Origin: Intrasporangium flavum
Lineage (GTDB): Bacteria > Actinomycetota > Actinomycetes > Actinomycetales > Dermatophilaceae
Direction of reading: 5' to 3'
Assembly: GCF_001956915.1 (NCBI RefSeq)
Contig: NZ_MLJO01000014.1
Span: 1 to 43,812 of the forward strand
Length of the DNA: 43,812 bases
Shown: in pieces, positions 23,163-30,758 of the stretch
Layout of the letters: every line of letters starts with the position of its first letter
How positions within the stretch are numbered: the stretch's first letter is position 1
Program-made: the position numbers and the translations under genes
The notes under the pieces: generated by a model
The model's database searches: none
Told to the model about the DNA's origin: nothing
The model's input: the letters and a program-made list of their open reading frames with translations, nothing else

Positions 23163-23798
23163 ATGCGAGTTGACCACGTCTCTTACGCGGCCGAGGCGGG
23201 TGGCCTCAAGGCCACGGCCGAGCGGCTGAGTGCGCTCATCGGCGTCACGCCCGTCGACGGCGGTGTCCACCCCCGGTTCGGCACCCGCAACATCATCTTC
23301 CCGCTGGCCAAGGACCACTACCTCGAGGTCGTCGAGGTGCTGGACCACCCGGCGTCCGACAAGGCCCCGTTCGGCCAGGCCGTCCGCGCCCGCTCCGAGG
23401 CCGGCGGCGGCTGGCTCGGCTGGGTCGTCGCGGTCGACGACATCACCGTCGTCGAGAAGCGCCTGGGCCGCGAGTCGGTTCCCGGCAACCGGCACCGTCC
23501 CGACGGCACCGAGCTCAAGTGGCGCCAGCTCGGCATCAAGGGCCTGCTCGCCGACCCGCAGGTCCCGTACTTCATCGAGTGGGACGACATGACGGTCCAC
23601 CCGTCCGCGGGTCACGACACCCAGGTCTCCATCGACAACCTCCAGATCGCCGGCGACCCCAAGCGCGTGCGCGAGTGGCTCGGCCCGGAGGACACCTTCG
23701 ACAAGGGCGGCATCGACTTCACCTTCGTCGCGCCGCACGGCACGCCGGGGCTGCTGTCGGTCACGTTCGACACCCCGAACGGCAAGGTCACCATCTGA
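23163..23798 (+). CDS. Glyoxalase-like domain protein
   Basis: A 211-residue protein of the glyoxalase-like (VOC-related) family: MRVDHVSYAAEAGGLKATAE, then NIIFPLAKDHYLEVVEVLDH and WLGWVVAVDDI. His5, His in the DHYLEVVEV strand and Glu residues could form a metal site. The gene is preceded by a 121-bp region (23042-23162) containing a G-rich run and the small hairpin CACCC/GGGTG (near 23134-23147). I used the ATG at 23163; the one at 23154 (MFCMRV) is also possible. The substrate is unknown. The gene ends before a strong hairpin shared with the converging copper operon. Confidence 0.8.
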   Translation: MRVDHVSYAAEAGGLKATAERLSALIGVTPVDGGVHPRFGTRNIIFPLAKDHYLEVVEVLDHPASDKAPFGQAVRARSEAGGGWLGWVVAVDDITVVEKRLGRESVPGNRHRPDGTELKWRQLGIKGLLADPQVPYFIEWDDMTVHPSAGHDTQVSIDNLQIAGDPKRVREWLGPEDTFDKGGIDFTFVAPHGTPGLLSVTFDTPNGKVTI

Positions 23799-23822
23799 CC
23801 CGACGCGCTCGGCTCGCATCGC

Positions 23823-23862
23823 ACGAGAGGCCACCTCCGCACGGCGGACGGTGGCCTCTCGT
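23823..23862. terminator. Bidirectional terminator with a duplicated arm
   Basis: ACGAGAGGCCACC (23823-23835) pairs with 23850-23862. The right arm's GGTGGCCTCTCG recurs at 23882-23893, so the left arm has two possible partners. It separates the glyoxalase-like gene from copA, which converge. Confidence 0.8.
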
Positions 23863-23909
23863 CGTGTCTCCGCCAGCCGAAGGTGGCCTCTCGACGGTGC
23901 AGAGGTGGG

Positions 23910-26381
23910 TCAGCGGGCGAAGCGGCGCAGGCGCAGGGAGTTGCTGACGACGAGGACCGAGGACAGGGCCATGGCGGCGCCGGCGATCATCGGGTCGAGC
24001 AGCCCGAACGCCGCGAGCGGGATCGCCGCGACGTTGTAGCCGAAGGCCCACGCGAGGTTCTGCTTGACGACGCGCAGGGTCGCCCGCGAGAGGCCGATGG
24101 CGTCGCCGACCGCCGAGAGGTCGGGGCGCACGAGGACGATGTCGGCCGAGTCCATCGCGACGTCGGTGCCGGTGCCCATGGCGAGGCCGAGGTCGGCCTG
24201 GGCCACCGCCGCCGCGTCGTTGATGCCGTCGCCGACCATCGCGACGACCTTGCCCTCGCGCTGCAGCGAGGTGACGACGTCGTGCTTGTCGGCGGGCAGC
24301 ACGTCGGCGCGCACGTGCGCGGGGTCGATGCCGACCTGCTCGGCGACGCTGCGGGCGTTGGCGGCGCCGTCGCCGGTGAGCAGGTACGGGGTGAGGCCGA
24401 GCGCGCGGAGCCTGGCGACGGCGGCGGCTGAGGTGTCGCGGACGGTGTCCTCGACCGTGAGCGCGGCCTGCGCGACGCCGTCCCAGCCGACGTAGACCGT
24501 CGTGCCGGCGTGGCGCGCGGCGTGCTCGACGAGGGCCGGGTCGACCTCCTCGAAGAGCAGCGCCTTGCCGACGGTCACCTCGGTGTCCCTGATGCGGGCG
24601 GTGGCGCCCTCGCCGGGGTTGGCCTCGAAGTCGGTGATGCGCGGCAGGTCGAGCCCGGCCAGGCGGGCGCCGGCGACGATCGCCTCGGCGATGGGGTGCT
24701 CGCTGCCCTGCTCGACGGCCGCGGCGGCGACGAGCGCGGCCTTCTTCGACAGGCGTCCGCGCACGGCGATGCTGCGCAGCCGCAGCCGCCCGGTGGTGAC
24801 GGTGCCGGTCTTGTCGAGCACGACGGTGTCGACGCGTCGGGTGGACTCGAGCACCTCGGGGCCCTTGATGAGCGTGCCGAGCTGGGCGCCGCGGCCCGTG
24901 CCGACGAGCAGCGCGGTCGGCGTCGCGAGGCCGAGGGCGCACGGGCAGGCGATGATGAGGACCGTCACCGCGACGCCGAGCGAGCGCCCGAGGTCGTGGC
25001 CGGTGAGCAGCCAGCCGACGAAGGTCACCAGGGCCAGCGCGAGCACGACCGGCACGAAGACCGCCGACACCCGGTCGGCGAGCCGTTGCACGCGCGCCTT
25101 GCCGTTCTGGGCGTCCTCGACGAGCCGCTGGATGCCGGCGAGCATCGTGTCGGCGCCGACGCGTCGGGCCTCCACGACGAGGCGCCCGGTGGTGTTGACC
25201 GACCCGCCGGTCACCTCGCTGCCCGGGCCGACGTCGACGGGCGTGGACTCGCCGGTGACGAGGCTCGCGTCGACGGCGCTCGACCCGTCGAGGACGACGC
25301 CGTCGGTGGCGATCTTCTCGCCGGGCCGCACGACGATCTGGTCGCCGACGACGAGGTGGTCGACGGGGATGCGGGCCTCGCTCGTGGTGCGGGTGGTCGG
25401 GTCGATGCGCAGCACCGACGCGTCACGCGCGCCCACGTGGAGCAGCGTCGTGAGCGCCTGGCGGCCGGAGTCCTTGGCGCGGGCCTCGAGGAAGCGCCCG
25501 GTGAGCAGGAACGTCGTGACGACCGCGGCGACCTCGAAGTAGAGGTGCTCGCCGCCGGTGAGGAGGGCGGCGAGCGAGTAGGTCCACGCGGCGAGCACGC
25601 CGAGCGAGACGAGGGTGTCCATCGTCGAGGCGAGGTGCCGGGCGTTGACGGCGGCGGCGCGGTGGAACGGCCACGCGCTCCACAGCACGACCGGTGTCGA
25701 CAGGACCAGCTGCAGCCAGCGGCTCCACGCCGGCTCGGGCGCGAGCATCGCGAGCAGGACCACGGGGAGGGTGAGCAGCGCGGCTCCGACGAGGCGCGGA
25801 CGGATGACGGCCGTCGCGGGCGTGTGCTCGCGGTGCTCGCCCTCGGCGACGGCGGGGCTGGGATCCCCGGACGCGTGGGCGGCGTGCGGGGCGGCACTGC
25901 CGCGGCGCGCGGTCGACGGGGCGTGACCCGGCCGGGTGTGGCGGGCCTCCTCCCGGGCGCGCAGCTTCTCCAGCAGGGCGCCCGCGACGGGGAGCGGCGC
26001 CTCTGACGCGCCGGACGCGTCGGACGTGCCGGTGGCGTCGGACGGGTCGGGTGCGTGGGGCGCCTTGGCGCGCTGGGACGCCCGCGACGCGTCGGTGCGG
26101 GAGGAGCGGGAGGTACGGGACGCGTCGGGGCCGATGACGCTGGCGCCGTAGCCCGTCTTCTCGACCTCGGCGACGATGTCGGCGACGGTGAGCGGGGCGG
26201 CGTAGGTGACGAACGCCTTCTCGGTGGCGAGGTTGACGGTGGCCGACTCGATGCCCTCGAGACGGCCCAGCTTGCGCTCGATGCGGGCCGAGCACGACGC
26301 ACACGTCATCCCGCTGATCGCGAGGCGGACCTGCTCGGGCCGCTGCGACAACGGGGGTGACTGGCGCTCGTCGGTGCTCAT
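23910..26381 (-). CDS. copA: Copper-exporting P1B-type ATPase
   Basis: An 823-residue Cu(I) efflux ATPase of the inner membrane. The N-terminal HMA domain carries GMTCASC (Cys27, Cys30). Eight helices follow, with the ion-binding CPC in LIIACPCALGLATP. The A-domain is TGES, the phosphorylation site DKTGTVTTG, the nucleotide-binding SEHPIAEA, and the hinge GDGINDAAAVAQADLG. It is longer than usual because residues 84-192 form a disordered linker with several His residues and repeated Asp-Ala-Ser units, encoded by GACGCGTC palindromes at 26014, 26086 and 26119. The gene is third in a csoR-copZ-copA operon with 12 bp to copZ. Export of excess Cu(I) received from CopZ is the established family role. 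Confidence 0.97.
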   Translation of the reverse strand: MSTDERQSPPLSQRPEQVRLAISGMTCASCSARIERKLGRLEGIESATVNLATEKAFVTYAAPLTVADIVAEVEKTGYGASVIGPDASRTSRSSRTDASRASQRAKAPHAPDPSDATGTSDASGASEAPLPVAGALLEKLRAREEARHTRPGHAPSTARRGSAAPHAAHASGDPSPAVAEGEHREHTPATAVIRPRLVGAALLTLPVVLLAMLAPEPAWSRWLQLVLSTPVVLWSAWPFHRAAAVNARHLASTMDTLVSLGVLAAWTYSLAALLTGGEHLYFEVAAVVTTFLLTGRFLEARAKDSGRQALTTLLHVGARDASVLRIDPTTRTTSEARIPVDHLVVGDQIVVRPGEKIATDGVVLDGSSAVDASLVTGESTPVDVGPGSEVTGGSVNTTGRLVVEARRVGADTMLAGIQRLVEDAQNGKARVQRLADRVSAVFVPVVLALALVTFVGWLLTGHDLGRSLGVAVTVLIIACPCALGLATPTALLVGTGRGAQLGTLIKGPEVLESTRRVDTVVLDKTGTVTTGRLRLRSIAVRGRLSKKAALVAAAAVEQGSEHPIAEAIVAGARLAGLDLPRITDFEANPGEGATARIRDTEVTVGKALLFEEVDPALVEHAARHAGTTVYVGWDGVAQAALTVEDTVRDTSAAAVARLRALGLTPYLLTGDGAANARSVAEQVGIDPAHVRADVLPADKHDVVTSLQREGKVVAMVGDGINDAAAVAQADLGLAMGTGTDVAMDSADIVLVRPDLSAVGDAIGLSRATLRVVKQNLAWAFGYNVAAIPLAAFGLLDPMIAGAAMALSSVLVVSNSLRLRRFAR

Positions 26382-26393
26382 CGGCTCACCGCC

Positions 26394-26612
26394 TCACCGC
26401 AGGCTGTACCCCGCCTCGGCGACGGCGGCCTCGACGGCGGCCGGGTCGAGGGGTGCCTCGCTCGTGATGGTGACCGGGGAGTCGGAGCCGGCGTGGAGGT
26501 CGACGTCGACGGCGGTGACGCCGGGGACCTCGGACAGCTCCTCGGTGACGCTGGCGACGCAGTGGCCGCAGGTCATGCCCGACACGGTGACGGTCGTGAC
26601 GGTCTGGCTCAT
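26394..26612 (-). CDS. copZ: Copper chaperone, heavy-metal-associated domain
   Basis: A 72-residue free HMA domain. The metal site is GMTCGHC (Cys15, Cys18), with the usual beta-alpha-beta pattern (TVTVSGMTC, HCVASVTEELSEVPGVTAVDVDL, DPAAVEAAVAEAGYSLR). It binds Cu(I) and hands it to CopA, encoded 12 bp downstream. The ATG at 26612 is preceded by CAGGAGACGAC, giving an AGGAG Shine-Dalgarno sequence. An 8-bp tandem repeat lies just upstream of that in the csoR-copZ gap. Confidence 0.96.
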   Translation of the reverse strand: MSQTVTTVTVSGMTCGHCVASVTEELSEVPGVTAVDVDLHAGSDSPVTITSEAPLDPAAVEAAVAEAGYSLR

Positions 26613-26632
26613 CGTGGTCGTCTCCTGCTTCG

Positions 26633-26664
26633 TGGTTCGGTGGTTCGGTGGTTCGGTGGTTCGG
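26633..26664. repeat. 8-bp microsatellite, TGGTTCGG x 4
   Basis: Four exact units of TGGTTCGG (26633-26640, -26648, -26656, -26664), followed by a partial TGGTGG, lie between csoR and copZ, 20 bp upstream of the copZ start. Exact units of this kind expand and contract by slippage, which would change the csoR-copZ spacing without altering a protein. Confidence 0.9.
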
Positions 26665-26699
26665 TGGTGGTGCGCCGGACGTGAGGGGGCGCCGGCGGG

Positions 26700-26981
26700 T
26701 CAGCTGCGGACGAGGCGCGCGATGGCGTCGGCCGCCTCGCGGACCTTCTCCTGGGCGGCTTCGTCGGACTCGCGGGCGGCGTCGACGACGCAGTGGCCGA
26801 CGTGGTCCTCGAGCAGGCCGAGGCTGACGGCCTGCAGCGCCTTCGTGACGGCGCTGACCTGGGTCAGGATGTCGATGCAGTACGTGTCGCTGTCGACCAT
26901 CTTCTGGATGCCGCGGACCTGTCCCTCGATGCGGCGCAGCCGCTTCAGGTAGTCGTCCTTGCTTCCGGTGTATCCGGGCAC
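26700..26981 (-). CDS. csoR: Copper-sensing repressor CsoR
   Basis: A 93-residue all-helical DUF156 repressor. The Cu(I) site residues are Cys35, His60 and Cys64 (DTYCIDILTQ; LLEDHVGHCVVDAA), the expected CsoR C-H-C set, which separates it from RcnR- or CstR-type relatives. It binds DNA when apo and releases it with Cu(I), derepressing copZ and copA, which follow on the same strand. The GTG at 26981 has a strong GAGGAGGTGA. A TACCC-N5-GGGTA operator overlaps the promoter. Confidence 0.96.
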   Translation of the reverse strand: MPGYTGSKDDYLKRLRRIEGQVRGIQKMVDSDTYCIDILTQVSAVTKALQAVSLGLLEDHVGHCVVDAARESDEAAQEKVREAADAIARLVRS

Positions 26982-27006
26982 GGGGTCACCTCCTCGCTCT
27001 CGGGAC

Positions 27007-27025
27007 CATGGTACCCGGGTGGGGT
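27007..27025 (-). promoter_or_regulatory. CsoR operator overlapping the csoR -10 box
   Basis: The plus strand reads TACCC (27011-27015), 5 nt, GGGTA (27021-27025), the core of known CsoR boxes. On the minus strand the -10 candidate TACCAT (27012-27007) abuts it, about 25 nt before the csoR GTG, so bound CsoR would block polymerase. Confidence 0.75.
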
Positions 27026-27057
27026 ATTCCGGTCGTCGGGCCGACGCGTCCGCCCGG

Positions 27058-27468
27058 TCATGTCGGGTCGGCGAGGAAGGCGGCGGCGAGGCGCTTGGGC
27101 GCCCGGCTGAGCCACGCGTCGGTCAGCACCTCGCGCAGCTCGTCGACGGTGAGCCGGCCGAGGTCGCGCTCGAGCAGGAGCACGGCGTTGTAGCCGTTCC
27201 AGTGCGGGGTCGTGAACCAGGGGGAGTCGGCGTCGGCGACCATCGACTCCTTGTCCTCGGCGGTGCACCGGAAGGCGAGGACGTCGGCGTACAGCTCGCC
27301 GGTGTCGGGGTCGAAGGCGTCCTTGCGCGGGCCACGGGCGAAGGCGAACGTCTTGCCCCCGACGGCGTACGCGGGGCGCTCGCCGTCGGCGGGCTCGCGG
27401 GTGACCTCGGGCAGGGCGAGCGCGATCGCGTCGACGTCGGCCAGCCGGGCCCTCCGCGAACGTGCCAT
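27058..27468 (-). CDS. MmcQ/YjbR-family DNA-binding-like protein
   Basis: A 136-residue MmcQ/YjbR protein. It contains VDAIALALPEVTRE near the N-terminus, YAVGGKTFAFARGPRKDAF in the middle, and the typical TPHWNGYNAVLLLE, LTVDELREVLTDAWLSRAPKRL at the end. The fold resembles a cyanobacterial DNA-binding protein and the family is annotated as double-wing DNA-binding, but no function is established for this branch. It lies upstream of the copper operon on the same strand; its stop is 33 bp from the CsoR operator. TACCGT lies 8 nt before the ATG at 27468. Confidence 0.88.
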   Translation of the reverse strand: MARSRRARLADVDAIALALPEVTREPADGERPAYAVGGKTFAFARGPRKDAFDPDTGELYADVLAFRCTAEDKESMVADADSPWFTTPHWNGYNAVLLLERDLGRLTVDELREVLTDAWLSRAPKRLAAAFLADPT

Positions 27469-27536
27469 GCCTCAGCACGGTAGCCCCGGTGGGCCGTGCG
27501 GTGCCGGAGCCGCGCGGTGACGGCGCCGGCGACGCG

Positions 27537-28949
27537 TCAGGCCAGGTAGTCGTCGACGAGGCGGCTCGCCAGCGCGGTGTAGGTCTGCGGCGTCAGGGCG
27601 ACGAAGCGCTCCTCGACGTCGGCGGGCAGGCCCAGGCCGCGGACGAACTCGCGCACCTCGTCACCACCGACGCGCCGGCCGCGGGTCAGCTCCTTGAGCC
27701 GCTCGTACGGCTCCTCCATGCCCGGGACGCCCTGCGCGCCGAGGGCCCGCATCGCCGACTGGATCGGCTCGCCGAGCACCTCCCAGTTGGATTCGAGGTC
27801 GGCCGCCATGCGCTCGGGCACGGCGTCGAGGCCGGCGAGGCCGCGGGCGACGTTGTCGAGCGCGAGCATCGAGTGGCCGAAGGCCGTGCCGATGTTGCGC
27901 TGCATGCTCGAGTCGGTGAGGTCGCGCTGGAGGCGGCTCTGCACGAGGGTGCCGCCCAGCACGTCGAGCAGGGCGTTGCTCACCTCGAGGTTGGCCTCGG
28001 CGTTCTCGAAGCGGATCGGGTTGACCTTGTGCGGCATCGTGCTGCTGCCGACGGTGCCCTGGCCGCGCACCTGGGCGAAGTAGCCCATGGAGATGTAGGT
28101 CCAGACGTCGGTGCAGAGGTTGTGCAGGATCCGGTTGAACCGGGCCACGTCGGCGTAGAGCTCGGCCTGCCAGTCGTGGCTCTCGATCTGCGTGGTCAGC
28201 GGGTTCCACGTCAGGCCGAGGCCCTCGACGAAGGCGCGCGAGACGGCGGGCCAGTCGACGTCGGGCAGGGCGAGGGCGTGCGCGCCGAACGTGCCGGTGG
28301 CGCCGTTGAACTTGCCGAGGTACTCCTGCCCGCCGATGCGGCGCAGCTGGCGGCCGAGGCGGTGGGCCAGGACGGCGAGCTCCTTGCCCATCGTCGTCGG
28401 CGTCGCCGGCTGGCCGTGGGTGTGCGCGAGGAGGGGCACGTCCTTGAGCTCGCGGGCCATCGTCGCGACCTGCTCGACGAGCGCCTGCGCCTTGGGCAGC
28501 CAGACCTGCTCGACGGCGCCCTTGACCATCAGGGCGTAGGACAGGTTGTTGATGTCCTCGCTCGTGCAGCCGAAGTGGATCAGCTCGGCCAGGCCCTGGT
28601 CGGCCTCGGCGGGAGCGATCTCGGCGAGGCGCTTCTTGAGGAAGTACTCGACGGCCTTGACGTCGTGCACCGTGACCCTCTCGATCTCGCCGAGCTCGGC
28701 CACCTCGTCCGGGCCGAAGCCCTCGACGACGGCCCGCAGCGCCGCGACCTCGGCGTCGGTCAGGGCGCGGACACCCGGGACGACGCCGTGGCTCGTCTGG
28801 TGGATCAGCCACTCGACCTCGACGTGGACGCGCTGGCGGTTGAGCGCAGCCTCGGACAGGTGGTCGACGAGGGGGGCGACCGCGCCGCGGTAGCGGCCGT
28901 CGAGCGCGCCGAGGGCGATGGGCGGGGTCGCGTCAGCGAGGGAAGCCAT
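27537..28949 (-). CDS. purB: Adenylosuccinate lyase
   Basis: A 470-residue fumarase/aspartase-superfamily enzyme acting twice in purine synthesis: SAICAR to AICAR, and adenylosuccinate to AMP. The superfamily signature GSSTMPHKVNPIRFENAEAN is present with the catalytic Ser loop, as are HTHGQPATPTTMGKE (catalytic His) and FGCTSEDINNLSYAL. It is of the E. coli PurB type rather than the shorter Bacillus type. The ATG at 28949 (MASLADA) follows GGAGG by 9 nt; the upstream ATG at 28958 is too close to that site. No other purine genes are in the window. Confidence 0.97.
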   Translation of the reverse strand: MASLADATPPIALGALDGRYRGAVAPLVDHLSEAALNRQRVHVEVEWLIHQTSHGVVPGVRALTDAEVAALRAVVEGFGPDEVAELGEIERVTVHDVKAVEYFLKKRLAEIAPAEADQGLAELIHFGCTSEDINNLSYALMVKGAVEQVWLPKAQALVEQVATMARELKDVPLLAHTHGQPATPTTMGKELAVLAHRLGRQLRRIGGQEYLGKFNGATGTFGAHALALPDVDWPAVSRAFVEGLGLTWNPLTTQIESHDWQAELYADVARFNRILHNLCTDVWTYISMGYFAQVRGQGTVGSSTMPHKVNPIRFENAEANLEVSNALLDVLGGTLVQSRLQRDLTDSSMQRNIGTAFGHSMLALDNVARGLAGLDAVPERMAADLESNWEVLGEPIQSAMRALGAQGVPGMEEPYERLKELTRGRRVGGDEVREFVRGLGLPADVEERFVALTPQTYTALASRLVDDYLA

Positions 28950-29015
28950 GGCCCACATCCTCCCAGAGCCGCACCGGTGCCCCGTCCGTCGTCTCAGCCG
29001 GCCCCCGGCTGGGGC

Positions 29016-29894
29016 TCAGCGCTCCGACGCGTCGTTGCCCGACGCGTCGGTGGTGGTGGACGCGTCGGTGGTGGCGGACGCGTCGTCGCCCGATGCGTCC
29101 GTGGTGGCGGACGCGTCGGGCAGCTGCAGGACCGAGAACGTCTCGCCCTGCGCGCCGGCGACGACGGACATCCGGCCGTAGGGGGTGTCGAACGGCGGCT
29201 GCACGACGGTGCCGCCGAGGCTCGTGACACGGTCGGCGGCGGCGTCGGCGTCGGGGACGGCGAAGTAGGTCATCCAGTGCGACGGCACGTCGGCGGGGGT
29301 CTCGGCCGGGATGGCGCCGAGGCCGGCGACGGGTGCGCCGCCGCCGGCGAGCGTGGCCACCGAGTAGCTGAACCCGTTCTCGCCGATCTCCTCGAGGCGG
29401 AAGCCGAGGACGTCGGAGTAGAACGCCTGGCTCGCGGTGTAGTCGCGGCTCATCGACTCGGCCCAGCACAGCGAGCCGGGCTCGCCGACGAGGTCGGTGC
29501 CGGTGTGCGACCGGGCCTGCCACAGCCCGTAGGCCGCGCCGGCCGGGTCGGCACCGACCGCGATGCGCCCGACGTCGAGCACGTCCATCGGGCCGAGGAA
29601 GAAGACGCCCCCGGCCGCCCGGGCGGCCTCGACCGTGGCGTCGACGTCGTCGGTCGCGAGGTACACGGTCCACACGTCGCGCTGGCCCGGGTCGTCGGGG
29701 CTGCGCTCCATGAGCCCGGCGACGACGTGGCCGTCCTTGCGGGCCATGACGTAGCCGCCGGCCTCGGGCGGGAGGTCCTCGAAGGTCCAGCCGAAGAGCG
29801 CGCCGTAGAAGTCGCGGGCCCGGGTCAGGTCGCCGACCATGACGTCGGCCCAGCACGGCGTTCCGGGGGCGAACCTCTCCTCGTGGACGGGCAC
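29016..29894 (-). CDS. Two-domain VOC/glyoxalase-fold protein with Asp-Ala-Ser tail
   Basis: A 292-residue protein with two vicinal-oxygen-chelate modules: residues 9-120 (PCWADVMVGDLTRARDFYGA) and 135-255 (GSLCWAESMSRDYTASQAFY). Each ends in the typical GRIAVGADPAGAAYGLWQ or GRMSVVAGAQGETFSVLQ strand. The classic metal ligands are mostly absent, as in many actinobacterial tandem-VOC proteins linked to antibiotic binding or unknown roles. The last 33 residues are a low-complexity run of TDAS, GDDAS and GNDAS units encoded by five GACGCGTC palindromes. A paralogue lies upstream (29959-30729). The GTG at 29894 has AGGAGGA 4-5 nt upstream. Confidence 0.88.
   Translation of the reverse strand: MPVHEERFAPGTPCWADVMVGDLTRARDFYGALFGWTFEDLPPEAGGYVMARKDGHVVAGLMERSPDDPGQRDVWTVYLATDDVDATVEAARAAGGVFFLGPMDVLDVGRIAVGADPAGAAYGLWQARSHTGTDLVGEPGSLCWAESMSRDYTASQAFYSDVLGFRLEEIGENGFSYSVATLAGGGAPVAGLGAIPAETPADVPSHWMTYFAVPDADAAADRVTSLGGTVVQPPFDTPYGRMSVVAGAQGETFSVLQLPDASATTDASGDDASATTDASTTTDASGNDASER
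29026..29117. repeat. Coding minisatellite built from GACGCGTC
   Basis: GACGCGTC is at 29026, 29041, 29059, 29077 and 29110, with a one-base variant (GATGCGTC) at 29092, each separated by GTGGTG-type spacers. It encodes the Asp-Ala-Ser-rich C-terminal tail of the VOC protein. This is the densest cluster of the motif in the window. Confidence 0.9.
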
Positions 29895-29958
29895 GGTGTT
29901 CCTCCTGCGGTCGGTGGGTCCGCCTTCGTCGACGAACGCGGGGAGTCCGTACCCGTCC

Positions 29959-30729
29959 TCAGTCGAGGTCGGGCACGAGGAGCGAGAAGACCTCGCCCTC
30001 CGGGCCGGCGAGCACCGCCCCGACGCCGTACGGGCCGTCGAACGGTCCCTGCAGCAGCGTCGCACCCAGGTCGAGCGCGCGGGCCATCGACGACACGACG
30101 TTGTGGGTCGCGAACGAGGCCACCCAGTGCGGCGGGATCTCGGCCGGCCACTCGCCGTCGATCTCGGACAGCCCGTAGGCCGGGTTGCCGTCGCCGGTGT
30201 GGGCCGTGGCCCAGCGGGGGCCGCCGGGCTCGGTCTCGTCGGTGAAGTCGTGGCCGAAGACGCCGAGCTGGAAGTGCTGGACGCGGTCGTAGTCGCGCGT
30301 CAGCAGCTCGTTCCACGTCAGCGAGCCGGGCTCGTCGAGGACGCCGGAGCCGGACAGGTCGCCCGGCTCCCAGACGCCGAAGTACGCGCCGCCCGGGTCG
30401 ACGGCCACGAGCGTGCGCGCCAGCGCGCCGATGGACACGGGTCGGCCGAGGACGCGTCCTCCGTGGGCGCGCACGGCCGTGGCGGCGGCGTCGATGTCGC
30501 CGACCCGCAGGTAGGTCGTCCACTGGCTCGCCACGGGGGCGGTGGACGGTTTGCGGCTCAGCCCGGCGACGGGCTGGCCGCCGAGCAGCGCCATGGTGTA
30601 GCCGCCGGTGGCGGGGTCGCCGCTCAGCCAGGTCCAGCCGAAGAGGTCGGCGTAGAACTGCTTGGCGTGGGGCACGTCGGTCGTGAGCAGGTCCACCCAG
30701 CAGGGGGACCCGTAGGGGTAATCGGGCAC
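29959..30729 (-). CDS. Two-domain VOC/glyoxalase-fold protein
   Basis: A 256-residue tandem-VOC protein. Module 1 starts SPCWVDLLTTDVPHAKQFYA and ends TLVAVDPGGAYFGVWEPGD. Module 2 starts GSLTWNELLTRDYDRVQHFQ and ends AVLAGPEGEVFSLLVPDLD. It is clearly paralogous to the next gene (29016-29894) but lacks the Asp-Ala-Ser tail, which supports the tail being a later addition. GTG 30729 begins MPDYPYGSPCW. The gene follows the tyrosine phosphatase gene by 29 bp, and the three genes are probably cotranscribed. The ligand is unknown. An extended palindrome GAGGACGCGTCCTC (30448-30461) lies within it. Confidence 0.88.
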   Translation of the reverse strand: MPDYPYGSPCWVDLLTTDVPHAKQFYADLFGWTWLSGDPATGGYTMALLGGQPVAGLSRKPSTAPVASQWTTYLRVGDIDAAATAVRAHGGRVLGRPVSIGALARTLVAVDPGGAYFGVWEPGDLSGSGVLDEPGSLTWNELLTRDYDRVQHFQLGVFGHDFTDETEPGGPRWATAHTGDGNPAYGLSEIDGEWPAEIPPHWVASFATHNVVSSMARALDLGATLLQGPFDGPYGVGAVLAGPEGEVFSLLVPDLD

Positions 30730-30758
30730 GGTGGGGCTCAGGTCTCGCTAGGTCGCAC

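Noticed and set aside
26633..26664. A small CRISPR-like array
   Set aside because: The units are 8 bp and directly abutting with no spacers; it is a simple microsatellite.
29026..29117. A CRISPR or transposon-end array
   Set aside because: The repeats are in-frame coding units of a low-complexity tail, with irregular short spacers and no cas or transposase gene nearby.
27462..30245. A 927-residue plus-strand open frame
   Set aside because: It is antisense to purB and the VOC genes; its Val/Gly/Asp-rich composition is typical of shadow frames in 73% GC DNA, and no domain is recognisable.
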